In this document: positions 51,249 to 58,727 of the stretch, piece by piece | Layout: each line of letters starts with the position of its first letter | How positions within the stretch are numbered: position 1 is the first letter of the stretch | Assembly: GCA_002338565.1 (NCBI GenBank) | Contig: DDIN01000008.1 | Coordinates: 1,121,567-1,185,566 of the forward strand | Length of the DNA: 64,000 nt | Direction of reading: 5' to 3' | DNA from: Hyphomonadaceae bacterium UBA1849 | GTDB lineage: Bacteria; Pseudomonadota; Alphaproteobacteria; Caulobacterales; Hyphomonadaceae | The notes under the pieces: model-generated | What the model was told of the DNA's origin: nothing | The model's input: the letters and a program-made list of their open reading frames with translations, nothing else | Database searches by the model: none | Program-made: the position numbers and the translations under genes

Positions 51249-52976
51249 CTATTCGTCTTCGAAGAGGGCGGGTTCACGGCGCCCGATCTGACGGCTTGGC
51301 GGTGCGGTGCCATTGCCTGCGCCGGAGCCATAGACATGGTGGTGGCCGGCATTACCGAACAGGCTGACCAGCAGGATCAGAAGGTCGGCGGCGAGCGCGA
51401 GCGTCAGCGCGAAGATTGCCTGTGGCTCACGGTCCTGAAGCGCAACGAAGGAATACGCGATCGGGGCTGCTTCCGGGTCACGCGTACGGGCCACGCGGCG
51501 AAGGTCTTCCATGAAGTTGGACTTCACGCTGGCACGCAGCGCTGAGCTGTTGACGCACTCATTGCGGATATACTGAAGAAGTTCTGAACCGCGTGCACCG
51601 GCATAGGCCTCTGAAGAGGTGGCGCGGCAGTTTTCTTCAACCATGCGCAGGCTCGACTGAAGCTCTGACAGTGTTCGCGCCGCCTCAAACGCGCCGCCGG
51701 ATGTGCAGTCGATGCTGGATGGAATAAAATCAGAAAGCGTGTCTTCATCGAAAGATGTCGCCTGCGCTGCGATCAGCTCTGATTTGATGGTCGTGCAGGC
51801 GGTCAGGATCTGATCGACTTCATCTTCGCTGATCTCTTCTGATGAGAAATCGATCTGCGGAATTTCCAATGCATCTGATTGCGCTGTAAGCGCAGAAATC
51901 TCTGCTTCAAGGAAACCGATGCGAACATCATTTCCGGCATTCAGCGCGTTTTCGACATCCTGCGCATCGCCGCCGCTCTGTACGATAGCAAGCTGCTGAC
52001 GGCTGGAAAGAAGCGCTTCTTCTGCGTTATCAAGTTCCCGGGTGACGGAGCTCAGACGATTTTGCGCGACTTCAAGATTGGCGCGTACAATATCGTGCTG
52101 GCGATCGAGTTCACGCCAGCGCGGGCCACGGCCGACTTGTCCGCTTTCCTGCGCGCCGCGCTCTTCCAGCAGCTTCTGATCAGACAGCGCCTGAGACTGG
52201 GCCAGAAGCCGCGCGGTTTCTGCTTCCCACTCATCCTGTTCTGGCGTGAGCTGGCGGACCTGACGTTCAAAATCTGCGACCGTTGTTTCAAGTTCTGCGG
52301 CGCGGGCCTGGCGGCTTACCGCGGCGCTGCGGGCTTCAGCCTGCGCATTGCCGACCTGACGGCGATAATCTGCAAGTTCGCTGCGGCGCTCGTCCAGTTC
52401 TGTGAGGATGGACTGGCGCTGCTCATTGGAAGCAGAGGCCAGTACGTTGATCTGGGCCTGAAATTCGGCTTGTTGCGTAGAGAAATCTCCGCGGGCATCG
52501 CGGACTTCATCTTCCAGCGCCTCAATGAGCTCTTCAACGATCACATCACCGCGCTCACGAATGGTTTCTGCAGACCAGTCAGATTTCTGGGCGCTGAACA
52601 TACGGTCGAACAGGTCAATATAAGAGAAGGTGACAGAGATGGTCGTCGCAGCCATATAGCCAACGAGAATAGCGGAAATCAGCCCCCAGCGTTTACGGTC
52701 CTCGACCATGAGAAGGCGGCTCGCAATCCATGCAAGCGCCAGCATCAGAGCCTGAATGCCGAAAGCAAGGCCGAGCGTGATGGCAAGGCTTTCGGCCCGG
52801 TCCCACCAGGAAATGCCTTCAAGGCTACCGCCGGATGTCATGAGCTGCTGGATCGGGTCAGCCGCGCGAAGGCCGCTCCAGGTTGTCAGGAATGAGACGA
52901 CCGACAGCACAAGGCTCGCAATAACGGCGCTTCGAAAGCCCAGCGATTGGCGCGGTGTGTAGTTAGAGTGGCTCAT
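51249..52976 (-). CDS. Membrane-anchored coiled-coil protein of unknown function
   Basis: A 575-residue protein. Three N-terminal hydrophobic segments (VIASLVLSVVSFLTTWSGL, LGLAFGIQALMLALAWIA and LISAILVGYMAATTISVTF) are followed by a long helical coiled-coil region (about 160-390, rich in Gln, Glu, Arg and Ala). Then come a small Cys-containing domain (ILTACTTIKS, SSIDCTSGG, EENCRATSS, NECVNSS) and a final membrane segment (AIFALTLALAADLLILLVSL). The short C-terminus is polar. No family is recognised. The topology suggests a large periplasmic or cytoplasmic rod between membrane anchors. It is the first ordinary chromosomal gene right of the island. Confidence 0.85.
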   Translation of the reverse strand: MSHSNYTPRQSLGFRSAVIASLVLSVVSFLTTWSGLRAADPIQQLMTSGGSLEGISWWDRAESLAITLGLAFGIQALMLALAWIASRLLMVEDRKRWGLISAILVGYMAATTISVTFSYIDLFDRMFSAQKSDWSAETIRERGDVIVEELIEALEDEVRDARGDFSTQQAEFQAQINVLASASNEQRQSILTELDERRSELADYRRQVGNAQAEARSAAVSRQARAAELETTVADFERQVRQLTPEQDEWEAETARLLAQSQALSDQKLLEERGAQESGQVGRGPRWRELDRQHDIVRANLEVAQNRLSSVTRELDNAEEALLSSRQQLAIVQSGGDAQDVENALNAGNDVRIGFLEAEISALTAQSDALEIPQIDFSSEEISEDEVDQILTACTTIKSELIAAQATSFDEDTLSDFIPSSIDCTSGGAFEAARTLSELQSSLRMVEENCRATSSEAYAGARGSELLQYIRNECVNSSALRASVKSNFMEDLRRVARTRDPEAAPIAYSFVALQDREPQAIFALTLALAADLLILLVSLFGNAGHHHVYGSGAGNGTAPPSRQIGRREPALFEDE

Positions 52977-53218
52977 TTTTTCACCCGGTTTTGAATACAG
53001 CTCCGGCTGTGCATTCTGTGTGCCAGATTGTGGTCGTTAGCCCCGTGAGCGGGTCAGCGCCCGCTCTCAGAATGGTCAGCCGCCCGAAACATCAAATGAA
53101 ACAGACTGCTTCTGTAAAAACGGGCAGCATGTCGAGAATATGGCAGAGTGTGCAAAAGCGCTGCTTTTGCGGGCGTTTGGTGCCGTTATGGCAGTGCTCA
53201 GCGCTTTGTGGCCTTCGG

Positions 53219-53440
53219 TCAGGCGATGATATCCGGGCGGATCAGGCCGCGCACGCGGGAAATATCGTCTTTCAGGCGCAGCTTTTCGCGCTTCATGCGT
53301 TGAAGGGTGATCATGTCCGCGCCAGCCAGTTGCTGCGCTGTGACCTGTTCATCAAGCAGGCGGTGCTCGGCTTCGAGCTGATCAAGGCGCGCCTGCAACT
53401 GACGCGTCGTCTCATCAAAATCGAAATGTGTGCCGTCCAT
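53219..53440 (-). CDS. DUF465 (YdcH-like) protein, copy 1
   Basis: A 73-residue helical hairpin protein (RQLQARLDQLEAEHRLLDEQ, then ITLQRMKREKLRLKDDISRV). The LxRLKKEKLxLKDxI pattern is the DUF465 hallmark. Such proteins are small cytoplasmic factors of uncertain role, often near cell-envelope or translation genes. A second, shorter member lies divergently 178 bases away. The 242-base gap on the other side (52977-53218) shows nothing recognisable. Confidence 0.88.
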   Translation of the reverse strand: MDGTHFDFDETTRQLQARLDQLEAEHRLLDEQVTAQQLAGADMITLQRMKREKLRLKDDISRVRGLIRPDIIA

Positions 53441-53618
53441 GGCCGTAACCTTTAAGAAAGAGGCCGGCTCATTAACAAATTTTGCTTGTGGATAAAAGTG
53501 AAACGTTTACGGACGCGCGAAAAAACGACTCGCAGATGCACTTTTTCGGAGAGTCAATACGTGACGAGTTTGTGACTTCATGCTTTCATGTATTGCTCAG
53601 CAAAGGAGGCTCGAAGCG

Positions 53619-53795
53619 ATGAGTTTAGAAAATCATCTGCAGGAACTTTCCACCCGTCATAAGAAGATTGACGATGCATTGCAGGAAGAGTCGAAAAGAC
53701 CTTCCTCTGACTCTCTCAAAATGTCGCGCATGAAACGAGAGAAGCTGAAACTGAAGGAAGAGATCCAGTCTCTTCGAGGCGATCTCAACAGTTAA
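53619..53795 (+). CDS. DUF465 (YdcH-like) protein, copy 2
   Basis: A 58-residue protein (MSLENHLQELSTRHKKIDDA; MSRMKREKLKLKEEIQSLRG) with the DUF465 pattern. AAAGGAGGC precedes the ATG at 53619 by 8 bases; an earlier ATG at 53580 would add 13 residues without a ribosome-binding site. Copies 1 and 2 share MKREKL-KLK but are otherwise diverged, so duplication is old. Confidence 0.88.
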   Translation: MSLENHLQELSTRHKKIDDALQEESKRPSSDSLKMSRMKREKLKLKEEIQSLRGDLNS

Positions 53796-53911
53796 ATATA
53801 CTCCGGGTCCGGCAGAGACCTTTACGTTCAGGCGGCCCGCTTTGGCTTGACCGCCTGAGTGTGGCATGAAATGGCCGATTGAACTCAGCTGGAAACGGAA
53901 GGCATAGAGAG

Positions 53912-54676
53912 ATGCGCGCGCCGGCAATTGTTATTCTGGGCCTTGGAAAAGGCGTTGGCGCAAGCTGTGCGCGTAAGTTTTCTGAATCCGGCTGGTCCGT
54001 CATGATTGTGGAGGACGACCAGAAGGCGTTGGGTCGCGCTAAGGATGACCTTGGTGATCTGGCCAGCTATCTCTCTGAAAACCAGTCTACCCGGCTGGGG
54101 CTGAAAAACGCCCTGTCGGGTATGCTCGAACAGTTTGACGGCGTTGATGTTGTTCTCAATATTCCGCCATTGTCTGATCCGATTGATATGGATGACCTCA
54201 CCCTTGAACGGGTGACGCAGGAACTCAAGCAAACGACAACGACGGCGCTGATGGCCGGGCAGGTTTTCGGACGCGAAATGGTGGCCGAGCTGCGCGCGCA
54301 TGAAGATAATGCAGAGCGCGTGCCTTACAAAAAGTCTTTCATACAGCTTCTCAGCCGCGCGGCGATCGCAGGTAATCCGGGCAGTGCGCTAAATACGGTG
54401 ACGCAGGGCTCTGTGCTTTCGGTCATGAAAGCTCTGGCGCTGGAATATGCGCCGTGGAAAATCCGGTCCAACGCGATTGTTGCCGTTCGTCCTCACAGCG
54501 AGGAAACCGAAGGCTGGCTGAAAGAGCGTACCCCGCTGAAACGTGCCGCGCGCGCATCTGAGATCGCAGAGGCCGCTTATTATCTGGCGTCTTCAGAGGG
54601 CGCTTATGTAAACGGACATGCGCTTGAGCTTGATGGCGGGCGCAGTGTGCTGAACGGAACCATGCCGTCCAGCTAA
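53912..54676 (+). CDS. Short-chain dehydrogenase-like protein lacking the catalytic Tyr-Lys
   Basis: A 254-residue Rossmann-fold protein of the SDR superfamily. The cofactor loop is ILGLGKGVGASCARKF near the start, then DVVLNIPPLSDPIDMDDLTL (the NNAG region is changed to NIPP). IQLLSRAAIAGNPGSALNTV leads to VTQGSVLSVMKALALEYAPW, where the YxxxK pair should be. The Tyr is absent and so is the Lys, while the following IRSNAIVAVRP and the C-terminal ALELDGGRS are retained. It may bind a nucleotide or act as a scaffold rather than as an oxidoreductase. Confidence 0.82.
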   Translation: MRAPAIVILGLGKGVGASCARKFSESGWSVMIVEDDQKALGRAKDDLGDLASYLSENQSTRLGLKNALSGMLEQFDGVDVVLNIPPLSDPIDMDDLTLERVTQELKQTTTTALMAGQVFGREMVAELRAHEDNAERVPYKKSFIQLLSRAAIAGNPGSALNTVTQGSVLSVMKALALEYAPWKIRSNAIVAVRPHSEETEGWLKERTPLKRAARASEIAEAAYYLASSEGAYVNGHALELDGGRSVLNGTMPSS

Positions 54677-54822
54677 GCGCGTTTAAGCTGCAAACGTCGG
54701 TTTGATCACTCTTTAAATTGTATTTTTTTGATGGATTGATGGTCCAATTGGTGGATTTCCATCATTTCAGATGTTCTCGTTTTGTGTCGTTCTATCCCTA
54801 CAGGAAATGATGGGGGTCGTAC

Positions 54823-55674
54823 GTGATACACGTCGTAACAATCAGAAACCAACACCTCTATGCGAAGCAGCTCGATGAGATGTTCCGCATGCGCCACGAG
54901 TTTTATGTAAAGCAGCGTGGCTGGACCAATCTTACCTCTGCAGATGGTCGTGAGACGGACGAGTTTGACAACGAACATGCAGTCTATCTCATGAACCTCG
55001 ACCGGCATGGGAATATTCTGGCGACGTTTCGCCTCAATCCGACAGACACCCCATATCTCATGGGCGACAAGCTGACCGAGTATATCAACGGTGAGCCGCC
55101 ACGTGATGAAGCGATTTGGGACCTCACCCGCTGGATGATTGCGCCACATGCGCGCCGTCGTCATGAAGGTGTGATCGCTGATGCACAGAAAACGCTTCTG
55201 TGCGGGATTATGGAATTCGCGGTCGATCGCGGCATTACCGACTTCACCTGCCTGATGGATACGGTCTTTGTCGACCGTATGTCGAAGGTCTGGCCGGTCG
55301 AATATCTGGGCGATCCACAGCATTTTGACGATGGCGATGGTGATGCTGTCGCCGTGATGATCGAAGCTGGCCCGCACGTGCTGATCGATACCCGAAACAA
55401 GATGGAGATTTACGAACAGGTCCTGTTCGAAATCGAGCCACCACCTCCATTGACCGAACTTGAGAAGAAGCGTCGCGAAGCTGCGATGCGCAAGGAGCAA
55501 CCAATGAATCAGATCGAACTTGATCGTATGCGTACGGCAGCCGATATGCTCGTTAACGAGCTGAACACGGTGAAAGAAACCGGCAATGTGGATGCCTCTA
55601 TCTCTGCGATTGAGGCCTTCACCAAAACCCTCATTCCGGTTCGCGAAGATGCGGCAGGTCGCCGGGCCTCGTAA
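54823..55674 (+). CDS. LuxI-family acyl-homoserine-lactone synthase with C-terminal extension
   Basis: A 283-residue autoinducer-synthase-like protein. Conserved LuxI positions are present: Arg24, Phe27/Tyr28 and Trp34 in MRHEFYVKQRGW, Asp46 and Asp49 in ETDEFDNEHAVYL, Arg70 in ATFRL, and the WDLTRW stretch (Asp in place of the usual Glu, then Arg103). LuxI proteins usually end near residue 200-220. This one continues with a Pro-rich link (EIEPPPPLTELEKKRREAAM) and a helical tail. It starts with GTG. No luxR gene is near, so the receptor is encoded elsewhere, or the enzyme makes another acyl product. Confidence 0.82.
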   Translation: MIHVVTIRNQHLYAKQLDEMFRMRHEFYVKQRGWTNLTSADGRETDEFDNEHAVYLMNLDRHGNILATFRLNPTDTPYLMGDKLTEYINGEPPRDEAIWDLTRWMIAPHARRRHEGVIADAQKTLLCGIMEFAVDRGITDFTCLMDTVFVDRMSKVWPVEYLGDPQHFDDGDGDAVAVMIEAGPHVLIDTRNKMEIYEQVLFEIEPPPPLTELEKKRREAAMRKEQPMNQIELDRMRTAADMLVNELNTVKETGNVDASISAIEAFTKTLIPVREDAAGRRAS

Positions 55675-55806
55675 AAGCGGAGTTCAGGGCCGATTCCGGA
55701 CTTGAATTTCCCCTCTTTTTGCGTATAAGCGCTGTTTGCTCCAAAGAGGCGTAAGGCATTGCCTCCAGGAGAAACTATCAGATGCGCTTTGCGCAAGGAG
55801 ATGAAA

Positions 55807-56010
55807 ATGCCGAAGATGAAAACCAAGAAGGCCGCTGCAAAGCGGTTTAAGATCACTGCTACGGGCAAGCTCAAGCATGGTGTTGCTGGTAAGCGTCACC
55901 GCCTGATCAGCCACAACGCGAAATATATCCGCCAGAACCGCGGCACATCTGTTGCTGCAAAAGCAGACGAGGCTCGTGTGAAGAGCTGGCTGCCATACGG
56001 CACGAAATAA
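55807..56010 (+). CDS. rpmI: 50S ribosomal protein L35
   Basis: A basic 67-residue ribosomal protein: MPKMKTKKAAAKRFKITATG, then GVAGKRHRLISHNAKYIRQN and the end VKSWLPYGTK. The start is the ATG at 55807, the second Met of the local ATG cluster, giving the standard length. It is followed by rplT as almost always. Confidence 0.96.
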   Translation: MPKMKTKKAAAKRFKITATGKLKHGVAGKRHRLISHNAKYIRQNRGTSVAAKADEARVKSWLPYGTK

Positions 56011-56037
56011 CGCGTAAGCTGAGAAGGATTTAGACAC

Positions 56038-56403
56038 ATGGCACGCTCCCGTAACAAGGTGCCCGCGCACGCTCGGCACAAGAAAATCATCAAAGCGGCA
56101 AAAGGCTATTATGGCCGCCGTAAAAACACATTCCGCACAGCAAATGCTGCCGTCCAGAAGGCTGGTCAGTACGCATATGTTGGCCGTAAGCAGAAGAAGC
56201 GTACTTTCCGCTCTCTCTGGATCCAGCGTCTGAACGCTGCTGTTCGTGAACTCGACGATACGATGACATACTCTCGTTTCATCGACGGTGTTCACAAGGC
56301 TGGCATCGACATGGACCGCAAGGTTCTTTCTGATCTCGCGATCAACGAACCTGCTGCGTTTAAAGCTGTTATGGAACAGGCCAAGGCTGCGCTGGCTGCT
56401 TAA
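56038..56403 (+). CDS. rplT: 50S ribosomal protein L20
   Basis: Ribosome-assembly protein of 121 residues: NKVPAHARHKKIIKAAKGYY, RRKNTFRTANAAVQKAGQYA and RSLWIQRLNAAVRELDDTMT, ending in MEQAKAALAA. It is standard in length and context; a terminator follows before pheS. No infC precedes rpmI here, unlike in many bacteria. Confidence 0.98.
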   Translation: MARSRNKVPAHARHKKIIKAAKGYYGRRKNTFRTANAAVQKAGQYAYVGRKQKKRTFRSLWIQRLNAAVRELDDTMTYSRFIDGVHKAGIDMDRKVLSDLAINEPAAFKAVMEQAKAALAA

Positions 56404-56433
56404 TCAGACCGCGCACAGGACTGTTCCTACAAA

Positions 56434-56465
56434 GCGACCGTTGCCCTTCAGCAGCGGTCGTTTTC
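56434..56465 (+). terminator. Terminator between rplT and pheS
   Basis: CGACCGTTGC and GCAGCGGTCG pair over 10 positions (one G-T) around CCTTCA and are followed by TTTTCG. It lies 31 bases after rplT and ends 86 bases before pheS, so it may act as the rplT terminator or as a pheS attenuator. Confidence 0.82.
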
Positions 56466-56550
56466 GTATTTGGCAAATTGATCACTGGAATTGACGCCAG
56501 AGCTTGGTATTAAACACCAGTTTTCAGCCCGGATGACCGAAGGCAATCTC

Positions 56551-57624
56551 ATGTCAGACATTGAACAAATCGAAGCCGAAGTTCTCACAGCCATCAATGG
56601 CGCAGGCGATCTGGCCGCGCTGGACGGCATTCGCGTTGCAGAACTTGGCAAAAAGGGCCGCGTATCCGGCCTCATGAAAACGCTCGGCGGCATGGACCCG
56701 GAAGAGCGTAAAGAGATGGGCCCGAAGCTCAACGCGCTGAAAAACCGTCTCGGTGACGCGATTGATGCCCGCAAGACAACGCTGGAAGATGCAGAGCTCG
56801 ATGCACGCCTTGCAAGCGAGAAAGCTGACCTCACCCTGCCGCCGCGCCCTTATCGCACCGGCACGCTTCACCCTGTCATGCAGGTGTTTGAAGAGATCGA
56901 GGAAATCTTCGGCGCGATGGGTTTTGCTGTTGCGGAAGGCCCGGACATTGAAGATGACTTCCACAACTTCACGGCGCTGAACTTCCCGATCGGCCACCCG
57001 GCCCGCGAAGATCACGACACATTCTTCATGACGCCGGACGCTGAAGGTGAGCGCAAAGTTCTGCGCACGCACACATCGCCGGTGCAGATCCGCACGATGA
57101 TGAGCCAAGAGCCGCCAATCCGTGTGATCATTCCTGGCCGCGTCTACCGTAATGACTGGGATGCGACCCACACACCAATGTTCCACCAGGTGGAAGGCCT
57201 TGTCATTGATAAGGTCAGCCATATGGGTCACCTCAAAGGCTGCCTCACCGACTTTGCGCGCGCCTTCTTCGAGGTCGACGAAGTTGAAACCCGTTTCCGC
57301 CCGCACTTCTTCCCGTTCACCGAGCCATCCGCTGAGATGGATGTGAAATGCGACCGCTCAGGAGGTACGGTGAAGGTTGGTCAGGGTGAAGATTGGCTTG
57401 AGGTGCTCGGCTCCGGCATGGTGCACCCGAATGTGCTGCGCAATTGCGGCCTCGACCCGAATGAATATCAGGGCTTTGCTTTCGGTATGGGTGTCGACCG
57501 TCTGGCAATGCTGAAATACGGCATGCCGGATCTGCGCCCGTATTTCGAAAGCGATGTCCGCTGGCTCTCACACTATGGCTTCACGCCTTGGCTCCTGCCG
57601 AGCCTCTCCGGAGGGCTTTCTTGA
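56551..57624 (+). CDS. pheS: Phenylalanyl-tRNA synthetase alpha subunit
   Basis: Catalytic subunit of the heterotetrameric class II synthetase, 357 residues. An N-terminal coiled coil (EIEAEVLTAI..., GKKGRVSGLMKTLGGMDPEE) is followed by the catalytic domain with LRTHTSPVQIRTM (motif 2 region), GRVYRNDWDATHTPMFHQVE and the class II motif 3 GFAFGMGVDRLAMLKYGMPD. The start at 56551 is 7 bases after AAGG; an in-frame ATG at 56533 is less well placed. Its stop is overlapped by the next gene. Confidence 0.96.
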   Translation: MSDIEQIEAEVLTAINGAGDLAALDGIRVAELGKKGRVSGLMKTLGGMDPEERKEMGPKLNALKNRLGDAIDARKTTLEDAELDARLASEKADLTLPPRPYRTGTLHPVMQVFEEIEEIFGAMGFAVAEGPDIEDDFHNFTALNFPIGHPAREDHDTFFMTPDAEGERKVLRTHTSPVQIRTMMSQEPPIRVIIPGRVYRNDWDATHTPMFHQVEGLVIDKVSHMGHLKGCLTDFARAFFEVDEVETRFRPHFFPFTEPSAEMDVKCDRSGGTVKVGQGEDWLEVLGSGMVHPNVLRNCGLDPNEYQGFAFGMGVDRLAMLKYGMPDLRPYFESDVRWLSHYGFTPWLLPSLSGGLS

Positions 57625-58070
57625 GCGTAAGCCCGGATATCGAGACGCTGCCGCGTTGGCCGTTCGGGGATAGTCCTGAACTGGCAGACAGGCTCGCTGC
57701 ATTGATTGTGGCGGGTGTCAAAACCGGTACGTGCTCTGCCAGGGTCCACAATGAGTGGAGCCATCCGGGCGAACGCGGCGTTCTGGTTGACGGGGCGGAC
57801 CGCCCTGTTGCCGTGCTGGAAACCGAAACAGTGACGCATCTGCGCTATAACGAGATGACGCAGGAAATGGCCGCGCTGGAAGGCGAGGGCGATCTGTCGC
57901 TCAAATACTGGCAGGACGCACACAAAGACTATTTCACCCGTGAGGGCACATTCGCCGAGGATATGGAGGTCGTGTTTGAGACCTTCCGTGTACTCTCTAT
58001 TCTGGATGATGATTTTGCCGCTGGCGCTGCAGATCATCTTCGCCGCGAACGCGCGGGCGAAACGGTTTAG
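57621..58070 (+). CDS. ASCH domain protein
   Basis: A 149-residue protein with a predicted ASCH RNA-binding-like fold: RLAALIVAGVKTGTCSARVH, GERGVLVDGADRPVAVLETE and VTHLRYNEMTQEMAALEGEG, then SLKYWQDAHKDYFTREG. The TTG start overlaps the pheS stop and follows GGAGGGCTTTC. ASCH proteins are linked to RNA modification or coactivator functions; one bacterial branch hydrolyses acetylcytidine. It lies inside the pheST operon. Confidence 0.82.
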   Translation: MSVSPDIETLPRWPFGDSPELADRLAALIVAGVKTGTCSARVHNEWSHPGERGVLVDGADRPVAVLETETVTHLRYNEMTQEMAALEGEGDLSLKYWQDAHKDYFTREGTFAEDMEVVFETFRVLSILDDDFAAGAADHLRRERAGETV

Positions 58071-58079
58071 GGGGCGGCA

Positions 58080-58727
58080 ATGGGCAAAGGCAATAAGGCT
58101 GAAATGCTGATCGCTATCTGCGCGGTGATATCGTCGATTGCGGCGGTGTTCATTGCGTGGGACCAGGCGCGCGTCATGCGCTCTCAGGAGAAGGCAGACG
58201 TCTGGCCGATCCTGCAGCTTCAGCACAATACCTCTACGCCTGCTGGCGGCGCGCTTTACGAATTCGACGTTCAGAACGCGGGCGTCGGCCCCGCGCTGAT
58301 CGAAGATTATCTGATCCGTATTCCGGGCCGCGAAGATACGCGCTCTTTCGATGAGATGGTCCGCTATTTCATCACCGACAGTCTGGAAGAAACATACGGG
58401 CTACCCGCCTATTCCAATCAGGCGCTGCGTGGCCGTGTCATCCGTCAGGGCGATAGTGTCCGCACGATTGGCGCAGAATGGCCGGGCGCTGAGGGCCTTG
58501 AGCGTGATTTTCTGACTGCGGTGCAAAGCTTTCTCGACGGCACACGCCAGCCGGCAGAGGTTTTCGTCTGCTATTGTTCCATTCTGGATGATTGCTGGGT
58601 CTCTACCAGCGCGGGCCACGCGCTCCGCCCGATTGAGGTAAACAGCTGCGAAGCTCTGCCAGACATCGTTGACCAGATCGTACCACACACACCCATTTCA
58701 CCATCGACCGAAGAGTCTCAATCATGA
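58080..58727 (+). CDS. Membrane-anchored protein of unknown function between pheS and pheT
   Basis: A 215-residue protein with one N-terminal membrane helix (MLIAICAVISSIAAVFIAW) and a soluble domain (VRSQEKADVWPILQLQ-type start, then LYEFDVQNAGVGPALIEDYL). The C-terminal part has CYCSILDDCWVSTS. I recognise no family, although the helix plus YEFDVQNAGVGPALI pattern occurs in other proteobacterial small membrane proteins. It overlaps pheT by 4 bases and so is co-translated with it. Confidence 0.72.
   Translation: MGKGNKAEMLIAICAVISSIAAVFIAWDQARVMRSQEKADVWPILQLQHNTSTPAGGALYEFDVQNAGVGPALIEDYLIRIPGREDTRSFDEMVRYFITDSLEETYGLPAYSNQALRGRVIRQGDSVRTIGAEWPGAEGLERDFLTAVQSFLDGTRQPAEVFVCYCSILDDCWVSTSAGHALRPIEVNSCEALPDIVDQIVPHTPISPSTEESQS

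Noticed and set aside
52991..53455. Forward open frame of 154 codons over the DUF465 gene
   Set aside because: It overlaps the recognisable DUF465 gene on the opposite strand; Cys/Arg-rich with no ribosome-binding site.
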